DNA from: an uncultured Pelagibacteraceae bacterium
GTDB taxonomy: Bacteria > Pseudomonadota > Alphaproteobacteria > Pelagibacterales > Pelagibacteraceae
Assembly (NCBI GenBank): GCA_902603945.1
Contig: CACKWP010000005.1
Span: forward strand, 1 to 62,786
Direction of reading: 5' to 3'
Length of the DNA stretch: 62,786 bases
The notes under the pieces were generated by a model that made no database searches, was not told the origin of the DNA, and saw only the letters and a program-made list of their open reading frames with translations. Position 1 is the stretch's first letter, and each line of letters starts with the position of its first letter. Shown piece after piece: positions 8,580 through 16,246 of this stretch. Made by a program: the position numbers and the translations under genes.

Positions 8580-9769
8580 TATTTTATATATTTAAGAGAT
8601 TTTTTAAGATCAGAAATTAAATCTTTAGGATCCTCTAAACCTATATGAAGTCTTACAATGTGTTCATCTTTATTAAAACGAAAGAAATGTCGCCCTTTAG
8701 TATATTCAGTTTGTTTTTTCAAATCTTGTAAAATTGCCAAACTTTCAAATCCTCCCCAGCTATATCCAATACCAAACAGCTCAAGAGAGTTTACAAATTT
8801 CATCACTAATGATTTTTTTTTACTTTTAATAACTATTGATAATAATCCAGTTGCACCAGAGTAATATTTTTTCCAAAGTTTATAGTTTTTGCTTGATGGT
8901 TCATATGGATAGAGAATTTCTTTTACTTTTTTTTGGTTTTTTAAAAAATCTATTACTTTTTTAGTATTCTCATAATGTTGTTTCAATCTTGTATCTAAAG
9001 TTCTTAAGCCTCTTATAATTAGGTATGCCTCGTCAGCAGACATTCTGTATCCTGAAAGTTTGTAAAAAAACATGATTTTTTTAAAAACTTTTTTATTCAC
9101 TGCTAATGACCCTCCCATTGCATCAGAATGGCCCGAGAAATATTTTGTAGCTGAAGAAAAAGACATGTCAAAACCAAGTTTTAAAGGCTTAAGATACAAA
9201 GGTGTTCCCCAAGTATTATCTAATAATGTGTAAATTTTTTTCTTCTTCGCTAAACTTACTATTTTAGATAAATCCTGAAATTCAAAAGTATTACTTCCAG
9301 GATTTTCAACAAGTATCAACTTGGTTTTTTTTGAAACCTTATTTTTAAGATCATCAAAAGACTCTGGATCATAAAAAATTGCCTTAACGTTAAATTCTTT
9401 TAATAATTTTTCAGAAATTTCCTTTGTTGGACCATATACATTATCTGAAACTAAAATTTCATCTCCTGGTCTGCAAATGCCCATGATTGCAAGGGCTACT
9501 CCCCCAAAGCCAGTACCAGTTAAAAAAACATGAAAAGCTTGCTCTAACTCTTTTAACATATTTTCTAGTTCAATGGTTGTTGAACTACCATATCGACCAT
9601 AACTATAATGACTTACTTTTTGATGGTTTTTAATTTTTTTTTCATGAGCATATAATTCTTGCATTGTATTAAATAAAATAGTGGATGCTCTTATTACTGG
9701 AGGGTTAGCTGATCTATTCGTGTTATCTTTTGTGGGGTGTTTTAAAAATGTGTTAATAGACTTTTTCAT
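8579..9769 (-). CDS. cystathionine beta-lyase-type PLP enzyme (Cys/Met metabolism family)
   Basis: A 396-residue fold-type I PLP enzyme of the trans-sulfuration family. The N-terminal HYSYGRYGSSTTIELE segment, the cofactor-contacting VFLTGTGFGGVALAIMG, and the Schiff-base lysine in SFSSATKYFSGHSD (around residue 205) are all present. Members cleave or join C-S bonds (cystathionine beta- or gamma-lyase, methionine gamma-lyase, homocysteine synthase). The GHSDAMGG segment after the lysine resembles MetC. It is first in a two-gene unit with the downstream MFS transporter. The exact reaction is not resolved. Confidence 0.8.
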   Translation of the reverse strand: MKKSINTFLKHPTKDNTNRSANPPVIRASTILFNTMQELYAHEKKIKNHQKVSHYSYGRYGSSTTIELENMLKELEQAFHVFLTGTGFGGVALAIMGICRPGDEILVSDNVYGPTKEISEKLLKEFNVKAIFYDPESFDDLKNKVSKKTKLILVENPGSNTFEFQDLSKIVSLAKKKKIYTLLDNTWGTPLYLKPLKLGFDMSFSSATKYFSGHSDAMGGSLAVNKKVFKKIMFFYKLSGYRMSADEAYLIIRGLRTLDTRLKQHYENTKKVIDFLKNQKKVKEILYPYEPSSKNYKLWKKYYSGATGLLSIVIKSKKKSLVMKFVNSLELFGIGYSWGGFESLAILQDLKKQTEYTKGRHFFRFNKDEHIVRLHIGLEDPKDLISDLKKSLKYIK

Positions 9770-9834
9770 AAAATAAGTGTATTTGAACTTTATATATAAT
9801 TTTACTAATTAAAATAAAATAAGGAGGCAAAAAT

Positions 9835-9918
9835 ATGGGATATCCCAAAAAACATCGCGGTAGAAGAAAAATTGGCTCAAAAAAGAGAAGAGCAAGAAAA
9901 AGAAATAAGAAAAAATAA
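9835..9918 (+). CDS. 27-residue highly basic small protein
   Basis: ATG at 9835 is preceded by a strong AAGGAGG ribosome-binding site, unusual in this window, at the right spacing. The frame encodes 27 residues starting MGYPKKHRGRRKIG and ending RNKKK before TAA at 9916-9918. More than half of the residues are Lys or Arg. Size and charge resemble tiny ribosome-associated proteins such as bTHX or the bacterial AURKAIP1/COX24-like family, but I see no firm match. It lies 14 bp before the membrane protein at 9933 and is divergent from the PLP lyase. Confidence 0.65.
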   Translation: MGYPKKHRGRRKIGSKKRRARKRNKKK

Positions 9919-9932
9919 TCAATAAAATTTTT

Positions 9933-10634
9933 ATGCGTGAAATAGCTCAAATAAGAAGGTTGAGTTTATGGATATTTTTTATTCCACTAATTGCAATAAA
10001 TCTTTGCTTATTTATTTCTCAAAATTATTCGTTATTGGAGAATACAATTTTTATTGTTGATCAAATTGGCAGATCAGGCTTTTCGATACCATATCTAGAT
10101 GGAAGTTTGTCAATCAGTAGAGCTTCTAGAACTTTCCCTCAGTATTTAATTTTTAAACCAGCAATGATTATAACTGCTGTAACTCTTTACTATTATTGGT
10201 CGAACAACAATAGTTTAGTAAACAAATTTAAATCTACAAATATTGATTATAAATTTAAAACCTTTGGAATTCTTTCAGCCATTTTTTTAGCTATTCACTC
10301 AATTTTTCTTGGTATAAAATTTGATATTCAAATTTATAAATTAATGAGACGTGTCGTTTTACTATTATTTATTATATTCGAAATTATTGCTCAGGGAATA
10401 CTAGTTTATCATTTCTTTAAAATTAAAGATAAAATTTCAAAATTTATAAACAAAAGAATATTAATTTTAAAAGCTTGTTTAGTTTCAATTTTAGCATCAG
10501 TAGCTATTTTGAGCCTACCAATACTTTTAAATAAAGGTAATACTCATTTCAAACATGCTCTTGAATGGAATTATTTTGTTGGAGTAATTCTGTTTTATTT
10601 ATTTACAAGATTTTTGTGGAAAAGAACCACATAA
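9933..10634 (+). CDS. polytopic membrane protein of unknown function
   Basis: A 233-residue protein with about six hydrophobic helices (near residues 11-29, 74-88, 110-128, 139-160, 178-199 and 211-228). Charged stretches such as KFKSTNIDYKFK and KIKDKISKFINKR lie between them. Topology loosely resembles Frag1/DUF998-like proteins, but I recognise no signature and leave it unassigned. It begins 14 bp after the 27-residue basic protein and would be co-transcribed with it. Its stop overlaps the end of the minus-strand structured RNA by two bases. Confidence 0.75.
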   Translation: MREIAQIRRLSLWIFFIPLIAINLCLFISQNYSLLENTIFIVDQIGRSGFSIPYLDGSLSISRASRTFPQYLIFKPAMIITAVTLYYYWSNNNSLVNKFKSTNIDYKFKTFGILSAIFLAIHSIFLGIKFDIQIYKLMRRVVLLLFIIFEIIAQGILVYHFFKIKDKISKFINKRILILKACLVSILASVAILSLPILLNKGNTHFKHALEWNYFVGVILFYLFTRFLWKRTT

Positions 10635-10802
10635 ATTTCCAGGCTTTCGCCTAGAAATTTAGTAGTTTTAGCTCGTCGTTTTAGGCGCTACCGCCAAGCC
10701 ATTTCGATGGACTATTCTAGCGCTACTAGGTCCACCTTTCTGCCCTTTAAGCTTGAACCTCTCGGTTTTTCCTTAAATGGCCAGTTAAGAGTTGCCTCTT
10801 AA
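10633..10802 (-). ncRNA. candidate structured RNA of unknown class, about 170 nt
   Basis: This gap is clearly richer in G+C than its surroundings and lacks a credible ORF. Read on the minus strand it folds into successive hairpins. A 5' stem UUAAGAG/CUCUUAA closes on GCAA (10785-10802). A long stem CUGGCC..UUUAAG / CUUAAA..GGGCAG encloses AACC-GAGA-GGUU. GGUGGAC pairs with GUCCAUC. Short hairpins CCAU-CGAA-AUGG and GGCG-GUAG-CGCC follow. A 3' stem AAAUUUCUAGGC/GCCUGGAAAUUU closes on GAAA (10633-10660). Three loops are GNRA only on this strand, and a C-A mismatch on the plus strand becomes a U-G pair here, so the minus strand is favoured. It does not match tmRNA, RNase P, SRP or 6S landmarks I know. 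Confidence 0.6.
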
Positions 10803-10872
10803 TTAATTAAATTAAATCATATATGAAAAAAATTGTTATCACTTAAAACGTGCAGATAATTTTAGCTGTTAA

Positions 10873-12003
10873 TTAAGTGGATAAATTTTTATTGTGGGTC
10901 TTATGTATCCACCCCCCTCCAAGCACTTTATCCCCAATTTTATCTTTTGAATAAAATACGCATGCTTGACCTGGAGAAATTCCAGTTTCTTTGTCTAAAA
11001 TTTCTACATTAGCAGTTGTTTCTTGTAAATCAATTTTAGCTTTTAAAAGCCTACCTGTTGACCTTACTTTAATGTGTATTATTTCTTTCAATTCTTTTTG
11101 CGATCCAAGAATATTTAGATCTCTCAACTTAATTTGTTTAACTTCTAAACAATCTTTGTTGCCAACAATTATTGTATTGTTGTCTGCATCTATATTTACA
11201 ACATATAATGGATTATTACTTGCTATTTTAATTCCCTTTCTTTGACCTATTGTGTAATTTATAATTCCTTCGTGTACTCCTATTTGGTTTCCTTTAATAT
11301 CAAGAATTTTCCCAGGCTTAAATGACTCTGGTCTAAATTTCTTTATTACAGAGGCATAATCTCCATTTGGAACAAAACAAATATCTTGGCTATCTGGTTT
11401 CGAAGCAACATTTAATTTTAATTTTTCAGCTATCGCTCTTGTTTCAGATTTATCTATTTGACCAAGAGGAAATCTAAGATAATCTAACTGTTCCTGGGTA
11501 GTACTAAATAAAAAATATGTTTGGTCTCTATTTTGATCTTTTGCTCTATACATGTTAGCGTGACCATTTACTTGAACTCTAGAAACGTAATGTCCTGTAA
11601 TAAGCGCATCAGCTTTTAAATCTTTTGCATATTTGAACAGATCTCTGAATTTAACAGTTTGATTACATTGAACACATGGTATTGGAGTTTCTCCTGCTGC
11701 ATAACTATCTATGAATGAGTCAATTACTTCTGATTTAAATTTTTTTTGATAGAATAAAATTTTATGATTAATATTAATATTTTCTGATACTCTTTTTGCA
11801 TCTAAAATATCTTGGCCAGCACAGCATTGTCTTCCCTCTTTTGATTTTTTAGCATCATCATATAGTTTAAGAGTAATACCTGTAACATCATAACCTTCTT
11901 CTTTCATCATTGCAGCCACAACAGATGAGTCAACACCTCCCGACATTGCCACAACAACTTTTGTCTCTTTTTTTGGTTTATTAATTCCTAGTGAATTCAT
12001 CAT
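10873..12003 (-). CDS. mnmA: tRNA-specific 2-thiouridylase
   Basis: A 376-residue enzyme that thiolates U34 of Lys, Glu and Gln tRNAs with ATP and relayed persulfide sulfur. Landmarks are the PP-loop [12 protein letters not shown] (about residues 19-30), the catalytic-cysteine region [14 protein letters not shown] (about 107-120), [17 protein letters not shown] with the second catalytic Cys, and the GQRKGI motif starting the C-terminal domain. Length is normal. It is divergent from the DUF3553 gene across a 36 bp gap. Downstream on the same strand, about 70 bp after its stop, lies the structured RNA. Confidence 0.95.
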   Translation of the reverse strand: MMNSLGINKPKKETKVVVAMSGGVDSSVVAAMMKEEGYDVTGITLKLYDDAKKSKEGRQCCAGQDILDAKRVSENININHKILFYQKKFKSEVIDSFIDSYAAGETPIPCVQCNQTVKFRDLFKYAKDLKADALITGHYVSRVQVNGHANMYRAKDQNRDQTYFLFSTTQEQLDYLRFPLGQIDKSETRAIAEKLKLNVASKPDSQDICFVPNGDYASVIKKFRPESFKPGKILDIKGNQIGVHEGIINYTIGQRKGIKIASNNPLYVVNIDADNNTIIVGNKDCLEVKQIKLRDLNILGSQKELKEIIHIKVRSTGRLLKAKIDLQETTANVEILDKETGISPGQACVFYSKDKIGDKVLGGGWIHKTHNKNLST

Positions 12004-12039
12004 TAAAGTGTATAATCGAAAAAAAAGAAATTTTCCATA

Positions 12040-12216
12040 ATGCTTATTGATTTTGAACCAGGAGATTATGTGACAAATCCATTAAAAAAAGAGTGGGGGG
12101 TAGGACAAGTTCAGTCAATTATTGGTAATAAAGTAACAGTAAATTTTGAAAATTTCGGAAAAAGAGTGATTAATATAGAAAATGTTAGTTTAGAAAAAAT
12201 AAACAATGAAAATTAA
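12040..12216 (+). CDS. DUF3553 small protein
   Basis: A 58-residue protein starting [14 protein letters not shown], with the DUF3553 pattern: W-G-x-G-Q-V-Q-S-I-I-G in the middle followed by [14 protein letters not shown]. The compact beta-rich sequence resembles the CarD/TRCF or Tudor-like small barrels seen in RNA-polymerase-interacting domains, but function is unknown. Its stop lies inside the cysQ start region (11 bp overlap), so it is coupled to cysQ. Confidence 0.8.
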   Translation: MLIDFEPGDYVTNPLKKEWGVGQVQSIIGNKVTVNFENFGKRVINIENVSLEKINNEN

Positions 12217-12985
12217 TGAGTTAAAATCAATTAGCGAAAATTTGATTGATACATTCAATATAGCGGGAAAAGAGTCTATTGATCTTTATTCTAAAGGTTT
12301 GATAATTAAGACGAAAGAGGACGGCTCTCCGGTAAGTAATGGAGATATTAAAGTTAATGAACTAATTACTGGTAAAATAAAAGAACTTACTCCAAATATC
12401 CCAATAGTTTCCGAAGAAACAGTAAATTTAAAAATAAAAAATAGTGCTAATATTTTTTGGTTAATTGATCCAATAGATGGAACCAAAGAGTACATTGCAG
12501 GCAAAGATGAATATACTTTAAATGCTGCACTAGTTATTGATACAGTTCCAGTGATTGGTGTTGTTGGTGTGCCTAAAAAAAATAGACTTTTTTATACTTA
12601 TAATCCTGGCGAAAGTTACTTAATTGAAAATGGCAAAAGTAAAAAAATTAATTGTGAAAAACAACAACCTAAAGGAAAAGTAGTTGCACTATCTAGTGTA
12701 TTAAAACCATCAGATATGATTTTGAATAAACTAAAAGAGTTTAATGTTACTTCTATAGTAAAGATGGCTAGTTCATACAAATTCTGTGTTATAGCGACTG
12801 GCGAGTATGATATTTATGCAGCAAAAGAAAGAGCTAACGAATGGGATTATGCTGCTGGACACGCCGTAGCTCAGAATGCTGGAGCCATTATAAAAACTCT
12901 TGATGGAAAACCCTTTTTATACGGTAAAGAGGATTACAAAAATCCAAGTCTTCTTATGAAGCGTGCTGAAAACTTAAATGATTAA
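12206..12985 (+). CDS. cysQ: 3'(2'),5'-bisphosphate nucleotidase
   Basis: A 259-residue member of the Li-sensitive inositol monophosphatase superfamily. Metal-binding motifs are PIVSEET (about residues 70-76), WLIDPIDGTKEYIAG (about 89-103) and WDYAAGHAVAQNAGA near 215-229. The KEYI sequence after DPIDGT is typical of CysQ, which degrades 3'-phosphoadenosine 5'-phosphate from PAPS-using reactions. It overlaps DUF3553 by 11 bp and the downstream membrane microprotein by 8 bp, so the three genes form a tight operon. Confidence 0.88.
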   Translation: MKINELKSISENLIDTFNIAGKESIDLYSKGLIIKTKEDGSPVSNGDIKVNELITGKIKELTPNIPIVSEETVNLKIKNSANIFWLIDPIDGTKEYIAGKDEYTLNAALVIDTVPVIGVVGVPKKNRLFYTYNPGESYLIENGKSKKINCEKQQPKGKVVALSSVLKPSDMILNKLKEFNVTSIVKMASSYKFCVIATGEYDIYAAKERANEWDYAAGHAVAQNAGAIIKTLDGKPFLYGKEDYKNPSLLMKRAENLND

Positions 12986-13121
12986 AACTATTTTAATAAT
13001 TATATTGTCAGTAACTTTTTTTGGGGTTTTATTTTTTATTTTGGTAAGAAATGCGCTTAAGAGAAAACTTGATATTTTAGTGGAGGAAGAAAAAAAAAGA
13101 AAATTAGATAATTTGGATTAA
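12978..13121 (+). CDS. 47-residue single-pass membrane microprotein
   Basis: ATG at 12978 overlaps the cysQ end by 8 bp. The frame gives one hydrophobic helix (about residues 4-23) followed by a Lys/Glu-rich cytoplasmic tail (LVEEEKKRK) likely to be helical. It ends at 13121, overlapping the 3' end of recX on the other strand by 18 bp. No family is recognised. The design, one membrane anchor plus a charged coil, is common among small bacterial membrane proteins that bind larger partners. Confidence 0.6.
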   Translation: MIKTILIIILSVTFFGVLFFILVRNALKRKLDILVEEEKKRKLDNLD

Positions 13122-13664
13122 TTTATTAAATTCTTTTTTTTCTAAATCTAAAACTCTTTTTGATAAGTCAAAACTAAAACCACCTCTTGCTAAAATCCCC
13201 ATATCCTTTTTGTAAAATAATACTCGATTTTCATCAGGCCGTAATGGACCTATTCTTCTTCTTTTACATAGTTTTAGAGCTGAAACAAAATCTGGCTCTA
13301 TATTTTCATCTTTAATTTTTTCAATACTTTTTTTAATAAATTTATTTTCTACACCTTTATTTCTTAAAGATTGATTTATCTTATTTAATGAATAGCCCCT
13401 TCTTAAATACATTCTTGCTTTAGAGTCTGAATACATCTCATCATTTAAAATTTTATTTTTTTCAAGATTAACAACTATCTCGTCAATAATTGATGACACT
13501 TCTTTTTTTGATTTGGTACCTTTGATTTTTGTTAAATATTTTTTTAATAAAAATACTTTTAATTGTTGTTTAGAGGGACTATATTTTTCTAGGTATGAGT
13601 ACGCAAGGTCTCTTAGATGAGTAGTTAAATCTTCAAAATCATTTTTATTAGATGTGGGATTCAT
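13104..13664 (-). CDS. recX: RecX family regulatory protein
   Basis: A 186-residue helical, Lys/Arg-rich protein with the RecX three-helix repeats: LRDLAYSYLEKYSPSKQQL at the start, ARMYLRRGYSLNKINQSL in the middle and a C-terminal repeat ending RGGFSFDLSKRVLD. RecX binds RecA filaments and limits recombination activity. recA is not in the window. Slightly longer than typical (about 150), mainly from extra charged residues between repeats. Confidence 0.8.
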   Translation of the reverse strand: MNPTSNKNDFEDLTTHLRDLAYSYLEKYSPSKQQLKVFLLKKYLTKIKGTKSKKEVSSIIDEIVVNLEKNKILNDEMYSDSKARMYLRRGYSLNKINQSLRNKGVENKFIKKSIEKIKDENIEPDFVSALKLCKRRRIGPLRPDENRVLFYKKDMGILARGGFSFDLSKRVLDLEKKEFNKLIQII

Positions 13665-13690
13665 TAAACTAATATACTATATTATTTTTT

Positions 13691-14161
13691 ATGATAAATA
13701 ATTTATTGTCATTTCTAACTTATGAAAATATTTATTTGGTCGCAAACTGGGGTGTTATCCCTTTTTGGTTGTTGCTTATATTTCTGCCTTACAATCAAAT
13801 CACAAATTTTTTTACTCAATCTATTATAGTTCCTCTTCTTTTAGCTGTAGGTTACGCTTATTTATCTTACGTCGTTTACTTAGATGGAAATATCTTTGAT
13901 GGATTTGAACTTTACAGAGGTTTAGAGGGTTTATATTCAATGTTTGCAAATGAAGCATTGCTACTTCTTTTTTGGCTTCATTTTTTAGCTATAAGTTTAT
14001 TTGCTGGCGCATGGATAGTGCGAGATAGTAAAAAATATTTAATTCCAAAAATTATCACTATTCCATCTTTGTTTTTAACTTATTTCACTGGCCCAATTGG
14101 ATTAGTTATATATTGGTTTGTAAGAATTTTCTTTGCTAAGAAAATTAGTTTTAATGATTAA
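13691..14161 (+). CDS. ABA4-like (DUF4281) membrane protein
   Basis: A 156-residue protein with about four membrane helices. The conserved pattern of the ABA4-like family is present: N-W-G-V-I-P-F-W-L-L near residues 19-28, FWLHFLAISLFAGAWIVRD near 98-116, and LTYFTGPIGLVIYWFVR near 133-149. The plant homologue ABA4 acts in neoxanthin formation; bacterial members have no settled role but suggest carotenoid or retinoid chemistry. It overlaps the next gene by 8 bp (ATGATTAA). Confidence 0.75.
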   Translation: MINNLLSFLTYENIYLVANWGVIPFWLLLIFLPYNQITNFFTQSIIVPLLLAVGYAYLSYVVYLDGNIFDGFELYRGLEGLYSMFANEALLLLFWLHFLAISLFAGAWIVRDSKKYLIPKIITIPSLFLTYFTGPIGLVIYWFVRIFFAKKISFND

Positions 14162-14741
14162 ACCTTTTGATTTTTATTTTGATTTCGTGAGCCCTTACTC
14201 ATTTCTTGCCCATAAACAAATAAAAAAAATTGAGATGAATGAAGGTATCAAAATAAGGTACAATCCTATTCTTCTCGGGGGACTACACAATCTTCACGGA
14301 ATTAAGGCTCCTGCTTTTATACCAGCAAAAGCAAAGCATATGATTAGAGATTGCAAACTCTTAGCTGAAAAAAACAATGTAAGATTTAAATTTAATTCAT
14401 ACTTCCCTATAAGAAGTTTAAATTTAATGCGCGGTGTATTAGTTGCAGAAGAAGATAATATTAAAAGTTATTATATAGATGTAATTTTCAATACAATTTG
14501 GCAAGATGGTTTGAACATGAATGATGAGACTGTAATTCAAAAAGTACTAAAAAATTTGAACGTAAACCCGAAAACTTTTGCATTAAGATCGACATCATCT
14601 TTAATTAAAGACTCATTACGAAAAAAAACCAGTGATGCTTACTCCAAAGGTATTTTTGGTGCACCAACATTTGTTGCTAATAATAAAATCTTTTGGGGAC
14701 AAGATAGAATTGAATTCGCCTTAAAAGAGGCTAGTAAATAA
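14154..14741 (+). CDS. 2-hydroxychromene-2-carboxylate isomerase / DsbA-like (GST kappa) protein
   Basis: The chosen ATG (14154) lies in the ATGATTAA overlap with the ABA4-like gene, giving 195 residues; a TTG at 14133 is less likely. The DsbA-fold signature starts FDFYFDFVSPYSFLAHK with Ser where DsbA has its active Cys. The family landmark GIFGAPTFVANNKIFWGQDR lies near the C-terminus. Members are glutathione-dependent isomerases of aromatic degradation, or kappa-class GSTs. No aromatic pathway is visible here, so the true substrate is unknown. Confidence 0.8.
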   Translation: MIKPFDFYFDFVSPYSFLAHKQIKKIEMNEGIKIRYNPILLGGLHNLHGIKAPAFIPAKAKHMIRDCKLLAEKNNVRFKFNSYFPIRSLNLMRGVLVAEEDNIKSYYIDVIFNTIWQDGLNMNDETVIQKVLKNLNVNPKTFALRSTSSLIKDSLRKKTSDAYSKGIFGAPTFVANNKIFWGQDRIEFALKEASK

Positions 14742-14742
14742 T

Positions 14743-15141
14743 CTATTTTTTTTCCTTAGTAACAATCTTAAAACCATTTTTTTTTAAAGCATCAAATCCA
14801 CCGTCAACGTGTGCAACATTTTGAAACCCCATTTCAATAAGAGATTTTGTGGCAAGAGCAGAACGCCAACCTAAAGCACAAAACAAAACCATTTTTTTTA
14901 TATCTTTAATTTTGTTTGCTTTATAATAAGAACTTTCAGGATCTAGCCAAAATTCTAACATTCCTCTAGGTATATGCTTTGAATTTTCTATTGTTCCATC
15001 TTTCCATAACTCTCTAATATCTCTAACGTCTATTAAAGTGACTTCATTTTTTTGTACTAAGTTTTTAACTTCTTCTGGGGTAAGAGTTTGAATTTTTTTC
15101 TGCGCTTCTTCGACTAATAATTGAGAGGATTTAATACTCAT
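14743..15141 (-). CDS. rhodanese-like domain protein
   Basis: A single-domain rhodanese of 132 residues. TLIDVRDIRELWKDGTI (about residues 35-51) and the active-site loop LFCALGWRSA (about 86-95, Cys 88) are clear. Downstream, GFQNVAHVDGGFDALKKNG is the usual C-terminal segment. Such proteins transfer or carry persulfide sulfur. It converges on the isomerase gene across one base and is divergent from the glycosyltransferase gene. Confidence 0.85.
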   Translation of the reverse strand: MSIKSSQLLVEEAQKKIQTLTPEEVKNLVQKNEVTLIDVRDIRELWKDGTIENSKHIPRGMLEFWLDPESSYYKANKIKDIKKMVLFCALGWRSALATKSLIEMGFQNVAHVDGGFDALKKNGFKIVTKEKK

Positions 15142-15179
15142 AGATGTAATTATTAAACTAATATATATATTTTACCATA

Positions 15180-16199
15180 ATGAAAAATATAAGAAATTCT
15201 AATAAATCAAGTTTTTTAAAAAAAATCTTTATTAAGATTTGTAGAAAAATGGGATACGAAATTATTGACCAAAATAATTATGAGATACCTACATTAAAAA
15301 AACCTCTTAATGAAAATTTAAGTCAACTTGGTTACAGTTCTATCAATCTTCCTTTGGGTGAGGTAAAAATTACAAGAAAAGTTAAAGCATTAGATATAAT
15401 TTTAAGGTCGTGTTCTAGTGTAAATATGTTAACCCAGAATAAATCAAGATTATTTGAAAAAGAAAAAATTGAATATACTTTAAGAACAATTAAATCTTTA
15501 TTGAATTCATCGTCAGATTCGCAATTAGAAAATTTAAAAATAAATTTTAAAATAATTGATCATAATTCATCTGACGATAATCTTAAAAAAATTGATAATA
15601 TTTTCAAAAATTTTGGAAAAGATTACGTATTAATAAAACTTGACGTTTCAAAATTTAATGACCAAATTAAAAAAACTAATCAACGTGGTGACGAAGTTTC
15701 ATTAAATCAAATATCTAATATGGCTAATATTCACCAATCTCTTTTAGAATCCAAACAAAGCGAGGATTTAATATACTTTGTGGAAGATGATTATATTCAT
15801 AATAAAGACTCAATAAGTGAGATGATTTTTACTTACGAGAGAATTGCGTCTCAAATAAAAAATGAATTAATTATCTGTCCTACTGATTATCCATATTTAT
15901 ATACTAAAGCAGAGGCAACTCAGAATTTTTTAGGACATAAATATCATTGGAGAAGAATTAATGAAACTTTATGTACCTTTTTAACAAGTAAGGAAATTAT
16001 AGAAAAATATTGGGATAACTATACGAATATGTGTGAATTTGAACACGCGCCTTTTGAAAAACCCATGCACGATATTTATGAAAAAGAATTATGTATATCT
16101 CCAATACCTTCATTAGCTTTGCATTTCACTAATATTAATTCAATCTTTGGTCTATCACCTAATATTAATTGGAAAAAAATTTGGGAAGAAAGCAAATAA
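15180..16199 (+). CDS. putative glycosyltransferase (GT-A-like), orphan
   Basis: A 339-residue soluble protein. A basic N-terminus is followed by an alpha/beta region and the acidic segment LIYFVEDDYIHN (about residues 198-209), which looks like the metal-binding DxD-like turn of GT-A glycosyltransferases with the EDD pattern at the end of a strand. C-terminal Trp/His-rich segments (HKYHWRR, HAPFEKPMHDIYEK) could form an acceptor site. Assignment is by pattern only. The gene stands alone and ends at a strong bidirectional terminator. Codon use is very A/T-biased. Confidence 0.5.
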   Translation: MKNIRNSNKSSFLKKIFIKICRKMGYEIIDQNNYEIPTLKKPLNENLSQLGYSSINLPLGEVKITRKVKALDIILRSCSSVNMLTQNKSRLFEKEKIEYTLRTIKSLLNSSSDSQLENLKINFKIIDHNSSDDNLKKIDNIFKNFGKDYVLIKLDVSKFNDQIKKTNQRGDEVSLNQISNMANIHQSLLESKQSEDLIYFVEDDYIHNKDSISEMIFTYERIASQIKNELIICPTDYPYLYTKAEATQNFLGHKYHWRRINETLCTFLTSKEIIEKYWDNYTNMCEFEHAPFEKPMHDIYEKELCISPIPSLALHFTNINSIFGLSPNINWKKIWEESK

Positions 16200-16201
16200 C
16201 A

Positions 16202-16225
16202 AAAGGCCCGGATAACCGGGCCTTT
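16202..16225. terminator. bidirectional intrinsic terminator
   Basis: A perfect 7 bp G/C stem GGCCCGG / CCGGGCC (16205-16211 and 16216-16222) has an ATAA loop and is flanked by A and T runs on both sides. It sits between the convergent glycosyltransferase and the first amt gene and can stop transcription from both. Confidence 0.9.
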
Positions 16226-16246
16226 AATGTTTGATTAAAAAAATAA

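Noticed and set aside
9753-9950. Minus-strand hydrophobic frame of 65 codons
   Set aside because: Antisense to the basic microprotein and overlapping the start of the PLP lyase; Phe/Leu-rich as expected from the complement of A-rich DNA, with no ribosome-binding site.
10690-10770. GGUUCAAGC-like T-loop inside the structured RNA, considered as tRNA or permuted tmRNA
   Set aside because: The flanking bases do not form a 5 bp T-stem, no CCA end or acceptor stem is present, and no tag reading frame ending in Ala-Ala is found.
10785-10802. Hairpin UUAAGAG-GCAA-CUCUUAA considered as the mnmA terminator
   Set aside because: On the minus strand it is followed by CUGGCC, not a uridine run, and it packs with further stems; better explained as the 5' hairpin of the structured RNA.
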